From the NCBI GenBank assembly GCA_900752345.1, contig CAADVA010000166.1, forward strand, positions 1 through 5,275: a DNA stretch of 5,275 bases. Direction: 5' to 3'. A model generated the notes under the pieces. That model was not told the DNA's origin. It searched no databases and saw nothing but the letters and a program-made list of their open reading frames with translations. Both the position numbers and the translations under genes were made by a program. Source of the stretch: an uncultured Collinsella sp. Lineage in GTDB: Bacteria > Actinomycetota > Coriobacteriia > Coriobacteriales > Coriobacteriaceae. Positions 1 to 3,366 of this stretch are shown in pieces. Numbering within the stretch: position 1 is the first letter of the stretch; every line of letters starts with the position of its first letter.

Positions 1-1
1 G

Positions 2-91
2 GCAGGCGCCGGCCTCGTCGCCTACAGCGCCCGCCGCACGACGCTCGAAAAAGACACCGCCAAGGAGGTCAATTCGGATAAGCCTCGCTAG
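2..91 (+). CDS. C-terminal fragment of an unidentified, possibly membrane-anchored protein
   Basis: Frame 2 is open from the left edge and stops at TAG 89-91, giving 29 residues. The fragment starts with a short small/hydrophobic stretch (AGAGLVAYSARR) followed by a charged tail rich in Lys, Glu, Asp and Arg. A Gly/Ala-rich hydrophobic segment that ends in Arg-Arg is typical of the end of a single membrane-spanning helix with a cytoplasmic tail, as in C-terminally anchored surface proteins. The 17-residue tail after Arg-Arg is longer than usual for sortase substrates, and any LPxTG-like motif would lie outside the window, so the anchor type is unknown. A strong hairpin at 139-176 follows the stop and supports this as a real gene end. 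The other two forward frames give unremarkable peptides. No function can be assigned. Confidence 0.5.
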   Translation, partial: AGAGLVAYSARRTTLEKDTAKEVNSDKPR

Positions 92-138
92 CTCTCAGTT
101 ACCTTTGCGAGAGACGCCGGCTCGGCTCATCGAACATC

Positions 139-176
139 AAATGGGCTGGTTCTGGATACCCAGAGCCAGCCCATTT
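139..176. terminator. Bidirectional rho-independent-type terminator between convergent genes
   Basis: The arms 139-155 and 160-176 pair over 17 bp with one G-U wobble (150/165) around a 4-nt ATAC loop. The base of the stem is A/T (AAAT paired with ATTT), so each strand ends the hairpin in a short run of T, but there is no long U tract on either side. The hairpin lies 47 nt after the rightward stop codon at 91 and 4 nt after the leftward stop at 181-183. That is the expected place for a shared terminator of two converging transcripts. The pairing is seen directly; termination in both directions is inferred. Confidence 0.8.
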
Positions 177-180
177 CGCA

Positions 181-765
181 TTAGATATCGTCAGTGGAGT
201 CGAGTTCTGCCTCGAGCTTGGCACGGCGTCTTTTCGCCGTGAAAAACGTTGCGCACAGGGCAGCAAACGTGGCCGCGAAAATCGTCGCACCGCAGAACAC
301 GCCCGTGGCCAGGTTCGCCAACCAAAAGACGCTTTCGAGCGGTACGATCTGCGCCTCAGCGATACAGCGCATTGCGGCAATAACAAGCGCGAACGCGGTG
401 CCGCTAAGACCGCTGACAAGCAGGAAATATCCAACAGGAAGATGCTCGGTTTGCCCAAAACGATTGGTATCGACATAGCCCTTCCGCGTTTGCAGTCCTG
501 CGCAAATCAACATCACGAGAACGAGCCACAAATACATGGCTGCCTCGAACGGCGTTGCAAAGCCATGCGGCATTTCACTTGCGTCGCTGTGAACCCACGC
601 AACCTGTCGAGCTATAAACTGGTAGAAAAAGATCATCAACATGCCAAACGAAAGCAGCACGAAACCAATCTTGTAGATCTTCGCGCTCTTAGCCTCCAGG
701 CGCTCGTCCTTTGGGCCGGCATATTCACGCCACTTTTGCACGATTTTCAGATCTTCATATTTCAT
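181..765 (-). CDS. Four-helix membrane protein of unknown function, partner of an XRE regulator
   Basis: This 194-residue protein starts at ATG 765-763, behind a good AGGAG ribosome site at 776-772 (6-nt spacing). Hydropathy by eye gives four membrane segments: about residues 31-52, 73-92, 112-132 and 146-176, with a short basic C-terminal tail (KRRR at 178-181) and an acidic end. The N-terminus before helix 1 is charged and contains a KDER motif (19-22). This layout recalls the small DUF6773/DUF3169-like membrane proteins that Firmicutes and related bacteria encode directly after a short XRE regulator; that family link is from memory and tentative. There are no catalytic motifs, signal peptide or transporter signatures. 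It is the second gene of a two-gene operon, probably co-translated with the regulator, and its 3' end abuts the terminator at 139-176. Its function is unknown. A role in sensing membrane or envelope state, or in controlling the regulator, is speculation based on gene pairing. Confidence 0.85.
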   Translation of the reverse strand: MKYEDLKIVQKWREYAGPKDERLEAKSAKIYKIGFVLLSFGMLMIFFYQFIARQVAWVHSDASEMPHGFATPFEAAMYLWLVLVMLICAGLQTRKGYVDTNRFGQTEHLPVGYFLLVSGLSGTAFALVIAAMRCIAEAQIVPLESVFWLANLATGVFCGATIFAATFAALCATFFTAKRRRAKLEAELDSTDDI

Positions 766-771
766 AGTGAG

Positions 772-776
772 CTCCT
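772..776 (-). promoter_or_regulatory. Ribosome binding site overlapping the upstream stop codon
   Basis: On the minus strand AGGAG lies 6 nt before the ATG of the membrane-protein gene. Its first two bases, A and G, are also the last two bases of the TAG stop (777-775) of the regulator gene. Ribosomes finishing the regulator would sit on this site, so translational coupling of the two genes is likely. Confidence 0.75.
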
Positions 777-1005
777 AAAGAGTATTAGGGTCGACGTCGT
801 TTTCATCTTCCCAAAACAAGTCATTCAACGTAACGCGTAGCGCTTTACAGATTGCCACGCACAAATTGAGCGTGGGGTTGTAGCCGCCCGCCTCGATTAG
901 GCCGATAGTCTGGCGCGTAACGCCCACGGCCTGGGCCAAGTCGGCTTGCGAAAGGCCAGCCGCCGCGCGCGCCGCCTTCATGCGGAGGTTCTTTTTGCCC
1001 GGCAT
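775..1005 (-). CDS. Small XRE/Cro-family helix-turn-helix transcriptional regulator
   Basis: This 76-residue DNA-binding protein belongs to the short single-domain XRE group (COG1476-like). The helix-turn-helix spans about residues 17-41: GLSQADLAQAVG forms the first helices and VTRQTIGLIEAG the recognition helix. The conserved YNPTL (42-46) and a C-terminal L..LFW segment (60-65) follow, and there is no extra sensor domain. The start MPGKK at 1005 is preferred over an upstream in-frame ATG (1065) for two reasons: AAAGGA at 1016-1011 gives a 5-nt spacing, and the promoter's predicted start site (near 1047) lies downstream of 1065. Proteins of this kind usually repress their own promoter. Three repeats around the promoter at 1022-1097 are candidate binding sites. 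It is the first gene of an operon with the membrane protein and is divergent from the topoisomerase genes. The target set beyond itself is unknown. Confidence 0.92.
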   Translation of the reverse strand: MPGKKNLRMKAARAAAGLSQADLAQAVGVTRQTIGLIEAGGYNPTLNLCVAICKALRVTLNDLFWEDENDVDPNTL

Positions 1006-1010
1006 GGAGT

Positions 1011-1016
1011 TCCTTT
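1011..1016 (-). promoter_or_regulatory. Ribosome binding site that fixes the regulator start
   Basis: AAAGGA on the minus strand lies 5 nt upstream of the ATG at 1005-1003. No comparable site precedes the upstream in-frame ATG at 1065, so this site decides the start of the XRE gene in favour of the 76-residue product. Confidence 0.75.
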
Positions 1017-1021
1017 CGTAG

Positions 1022-1097
1022 TAATGGACAGATATCCGTTGCAACATGACAGAAATATATTGCATCCATCAAAAGATGTCAACTATATCTGTCATTA
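1022..1097. repeat. Three-copy repeat around the regulator promoter, probable operator
   Basis: Three related sequences flank the leftward promoter. On the plus strand, TATATCTGTCAT lies at 1084-1095. On the minus strand, TATTTCTGTCAT lies at 1046-1057 (one mismatch in 12) and ATATCTGTC at 1027-1035, which is followed by an extra C and then ATTA. The outer two form an inverted pair: TAATGGACAGATAT (1022-1035) against ATATCTGTCATTA (1085-1097), differing by one inserted base. One copy lies just upstream of the -35 box, one abuts the -10 box and covers the expected start site, and one lies in the leader. This spacing is typical of an autorepressor operator. The repeats are seen in the sequence; binding by the XRE protein is inferred. 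An 8-bp palindrome GTTGCAAC (1038-1045) lies between the two minus-strand copies. Confidence 0.65.
1054..1082 (-). promoter_or_regulatory. Near-consensus sigma-A promoter for the XRE/membrane-protein operon
   Basis: On the minus strand a perfect -35 box TTGACA (1082-1077) is separated by exactly 17 nt from a -10 box TATATT (1059-1054). Transcription should start near 1047, leaving a leader of about 42 nt before the ATG at 1005. A promoter this strong on a small regulator gene usually needs repression, in keeping with the flanking repeats. Confidence 0.8.
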
Positions 1098-1167
1098 TGG
1101 AAACCATGTTCGTCATCGCCATGCGGACATTACAACTTCGGTTCGCTATTCAAACTTAATCGAGCAG

Positions 1168-1190
1168 AACCGACTCGGTTTTGTCCGAGT
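1168..1190. repeat. Two overlapping small inverted repeats
   Basis: AACCGA (1168-1173) pairs with TCGGTT (1175-1180) around a single C. ACTCGG (1173-1178) pairs with CCGAGT (1185-1190) around TTTTGT. Both use TCGG at 1175-1178, so only one can form at a time if the region is transcribed. The first, with its one-base centre, is more plausible as a protein-binding palindrome than as a hairpin. The region lies directly before the larger inverted repeat at 1193-1235. The role is unknown. Confidence 0.4.
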
Positions 1191-1192
1191 AA

Positions 1193-1235
1193 ACGAAATC
1201 CATCGAACTCCGAACGATTGTTCGATGGATTTCGT
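1193..1235. repeat. Perfect 16-bp inverted repeat upstream of the topoisomerase operon
   Basis: The arms 1193-1208 and 1220-1235 are perfect reverse complements around an 11-nt centre (1209-1219). No T run follows on the plus strand, so it is not a standard terminator for rightward transcription. On the minus strand the stem is followed by a short, interrupted T stretch (TTTAC), so weak blocking of leftward transcription cannot be excluded. The right arm shares GTTCG (1220-1224) with the LexA-like box at 1211-1224, and the left arm contains another CGAAC (1204-1208). The same GTTC half-site can therefore pair with either of two GAAC half-sites. Confidence 0.85.
1211..1224. promoter_or_regulatory. 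Candidate LexA (SOS) box
   Basis: CGAAC at 1211-1215 and GTTCG at 1220-1224 are separated by GATT. This matches all ten outer positions of the Gram-positive LexA/DinR site (CGAAC-N4-GTTCG). It lies 99 nt before the topoisomerase B start codon and just upstream of the best promoter candidate I can find (1241-1269). From memory, the Bacillus subtilis parEC operon is among the LexA-bound operons, which makes SOS control of a topoisomerase IV-type operon plausible. LexA usually overlaps its promoter, and here the box ends 16 nt before the proposed -35, so the true promoter or the regulation may differ. A weak second match (GGAAA-CCAT-GTTCG) lies at 1099-1112. Confidence 0.5.
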
Positions 1236-1240
1236 GTTGG

Positions 1241-1269
1241 TTGGAATCGCCTATGGGCTGGGCTATGCT
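1241..1269 (+). promoter_or_regulatory. Weak candidate promoter for the topoisomerase operon
   Basis: TTGGAA (1241-1246) and TATGCT (1264-1269) are spaced by 17 nt, and each matches 4 of 6 consensus bases. Transcription would begin near 1276, giving a leader of about 48 nt. It is the best-spaced pair I found between 1100 and 1323. A more upstream pair, TTACAA (1130) and CTTAAT (1155), has a poor 19-nt spacing. Confidence 0.3.
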
Positions 1270-1323
1270 ACCTTGACTATCTATATGACTAAAACGCAGC
1301 AAGGGAGCACCGAGAGAGCGAGT

Positions 1324-3321
1324 ATGGCAAAAAACACCGCAAACTATGGTAACGACAGTATCCGCCAGCTCAAGGACGAGGAGCGCGTACGTCTGCGCCC
1401 CGCCGTTATCTTTGGCTCGGACGGACTCGACGGTTGCGCGCATGCCGCCTTCGAGATTCTGTCCAACGCCGTTGACGAGGCGCGCCAGGGCTACGGCAAG
1501 CTCATCACCCTTACCGCCTTTCGCGATGGCTCCATTCAGGTAGAGGACAACGGCCGCGGCTGCCCGCTCGACTGGAACCCCTCCGAGAAACGCTTTAACT
1601 GGGAACTTGTCTTTTGCGAGCTCTATGCCGGCGGCAAGTATAACAACAACCAGGGCGGCGACTACGATTTCTCGCTCGGCACCAACGGCCTGGGCTCGTG
1701 CGCGACCCAGTACGCTTCCGAGTACATGGACGTCACCGTCTGGCGTGACGGCAACAAGTACTCCTTACACTTTAAGAAGGGCAAGGTCGTCGGCGCCAAA
1801 AAGAAGGCACTCGAGATTGAGCCCAGCGACGAGGACCGCACCGGCACCACCATCAAATGGCGACCCGATCTTGAAGTCTTTACCTCCATCAGCATCCCCC
1901 ACGAGTGGTATCGCGAGACCATGCGCCGCCAGGCCGTGGTCAACGCCAGCGTGACCTTCCGTCTGCGCATCGAGGGCGACGACGGCGAGTTTTCCGAAGA
2001 GGATTTTTGCTATCCCAAGGGCATCGAGGACTACGTGCTCGAAAAGGTCGGTACCGACTATCTCACCGAACCCTTCTTTATCGAGGCTGACCGCCGCGGT
2101 CGCGACCGCGAGGACTTGCCCGACTACAATGTAAAGATCACCGCGTGCATGTGCTTCTCGCGCACCTTCACGATGCAGGAGTACTACCACAACTCCTCCT
2201 GGCTCGAGAACGGCGGCTCGCCCGAAAAGGCAGCCCGCAGCGCTCTGACCAGCGCCATCGATGCCTACATTAAGCAACAGGGCAAATACAACAAAAACGA
2301 GAGCGGCATTAAATGGCAAGACGTCCAGGACTGCCTGGTGCTGGTGACCAACTGCTTCTCCACTCAGACGTCCTACGAAAACCAGACCAAGAAGGCCATC
2401 AATAACCGCTTTATCCAGCAGGCCATGACCGCCTTCTTTAAGGAGCGCCTCTCGACCTACCTGATCGAGAACAAAGACGCCGCCAACAAGATCATGGAGC
2501 AGGTGCTCATCAACAAGCGCTCGCGCGAGAACGCCGAGAAGACACGCCAGAGCATCAAGACCAACCTGCAGCAGAAGACCGACATGGCCAACCGCGTGCA
2601 GAAGTTCATCGACTGCCGCTCCAAGGACAAGAGCCGCCGCGAGATCTACATCGTAGAGGGCGACTCGGCAGCAGGCGCCATTCGCACGTCGCGCGATGCC
2701 GAGTTCCAGGGTGTCATGCCCGTCCGTGGCAAGATCCTCAACTGCCTGAAGGAGGACTACCCGCGCATCTTTAAGTCCGACATCATCATGGACCTCATGC
2801 GCGTGCTGGGCTGCGGCGTGGAGATCAAGGACAAGCGCATCAAGAACCTCGGTGCCTTTGACCTGGACAACCTCAACTGGAACAAGGTCATCATCTGTAC
2901 GGACGCTGATGTCGACGGTTATCACATCCGCACGCTCGTACTCACCATGCTCTATCGACTGGTGCCCACACTTATCGACGAGGGCTACGTCTATATCGCC
3001 GAGTCGCCGCTCTACGAGATCAACTGCAAAGAAAAGACCTACTTTGCCTACACCGAGCTCGAGAAGAACGGCATTCTTAAGGAGATCGGCGACCAGAAGT
3101 GCTCCATCAACCGCTCCAAGGGTCTTGGTGAGAACGATCCGGACATGATGTGGCTCACCACCATGAACCCCGAGACGCGTCGCCTGATTAAGGTGGAGCC
3201 CGAGGACGTCACCAAGATGGAAACCATGTTCAACCTGTTGCTGGGCAACGACGAGGCGGGCCGTAAGCGCCATATCTCCGAGCACGGCAAGGAATACCTG
3301 GACCAGCTGGACCTGCAGTAG
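1324..3321 (+). CDS. parE: Type IIA DNA topoisomerase, subunit B (ParE/GyrB-like divergent family)
   Basis: This 665-residue ATPase subunit pairs with the A subunit encoded next door. ATP binding closes the N-terminal clamp on a DNA segment, and the C-terminal TOPRIM domain supplies metal ions for DNA cleavage. GHKL ATPase domain, residues about 20-200: catalytic Glu44 and Asn48 in EILSNAVDEA, DNGRG at 75-79, AGGK at 102-105, glycine loop GTNGLG at 119-124 and TGTT at 173-176. Transducer domain, about 200-380, with the ATP-contacting QTK loop at 354-356. TOPRIM domain, about 435-560: EGDSA with Glu445, PVRGKILN, and DADVD with Asp527, Asp529 and Asp531. SKGLGE and TTMNPETRRL follow near the C-terminus. 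Length fits Gram-positive GyrB/ParE. The start at 1324 is chosen because MAKNTANYGN fits this family's N-terminus; GAGAG at 1312-1316 is a weak ribosome site. The next in-frame ATG upstream (1285) has none. The usual RPGMYIG is RPAVIFG here, which marks a divergent paralogue rather than the housekeeping gyrase. The ParE assignment is inferred; an atypical gyrase remains possible. Confidence 0.93.
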   Translation: MAKNTANYGNDSIRQLKDEERVRLRPAVIFGSDGLDGCAHAAFEILSNAVDEARQGYGKLITLTAFRDGSIQVEDNGRGCPLDWNPSEKRFNWELVFCELYAGGKYNNNQGGDYDFSLGTNGLGSCATQYASEYMDVTVWRDGNKYSLHFKKGKVVGAKKKALEIEPSDEDRTGTTIKWRPDLEVFTSISIPHEWYRETMRRQAVVNASVTFRLRIEGDDGEFSEEDFCYPKGIEDYVLEKVGTDYLTEPFFIEADRRGRDREDLPDYNVKITACMCFSRTFTMQEYYHNSSWLENGGSPEKAARSALTSAIDAYIKQQGKYNKNESGIKWQDVQDCLVLVTNCFSTQTSYENQTKKAINNRFIQQAMTAFFKERLSTYLIENKDAANKIMEQVLINKRSRENAEKTRQSIKTNLQQKTDMANRVQKFIDCRSKDKSRREIYIVEGDSAAGAIRTSRDAEFQGVMPVRGKILNCLKEDYPRIFKSDIIMDLMRVLGCGVEIKDKRIKNLGAFDLDNLNWNKVIICTDADVDGYHIRTLVLTMLYRLVPTLIDEGYVYIAESPLYEINCKEKTYFAYTELEKNGILKEIGDQKCSINRSKGLGENDPDMMWLTTMNPETRRLIKVEPEDVTKMETMFNLLLGNDEAGRKRHISEHGKEYLDQLDLQ

Positions 3322-3355
3322 CAGCAAATCGACAACGACGGCCCATAAGAAGTTC

Positions 3356-3362
3356 AAGAGGA
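3356..3362 (+). promoter_or_regulatory. Ribosome binding site supporting a GTG start
   Basis: AAGAGGA ends 4 nt before GTG 3367-3369. No in-frame ATG is available until codon 41 (ATG 3487), which lies inside the conserved LEVNYMPYAMS region. The site therefore fixes GTG as the start of the A subunit. Confidence 0.75.
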
Positions 3363-3366
3363 AATC

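Noticed and set aside
194..840. Two forward frames (194-478 and 442-840) opposite the membrane-protein gene
   Set aside because: Neither has domain features, and they overlap each other and the better-supported minus-strand operon, which has a promoter, ribosome sites and a terminator.
1006..1065. Longer start for the XRE regulator (ATG at 1065)
   Set aside because: The extra 20 residues overlap the operator repeats and the promoter -10 box, and the ATG lies upstream of the predicted transcription start. The ATG at 1005 has a proper ribosome site.
1193..1235. Rho-independent terminator at the 16-bp inverted repeat
   Set aside because: The 11-nt loop and the lack of a T run on the plus strand argue against it, and no rightward gene ends before it. 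A weak terminator for leftward transcription cannot be fully excluded.
946..1323. In-frame extension of the topoisomerase B frame upstream of 1324
   Set aside because: The 126 extra codons cross the XRE gene and its promoter, match no topoisomerase domain and lack a ribosome site. The family N-terminus fits MAKNTANYGN at 1324.
1006..1323. CRISPR array, tRNA or riboswitch in the intergenic region
   Set aside because: There are only three short imperfect repeats without regular spacing. No cloverleaf or known riboswitch core could be recognised by eye.
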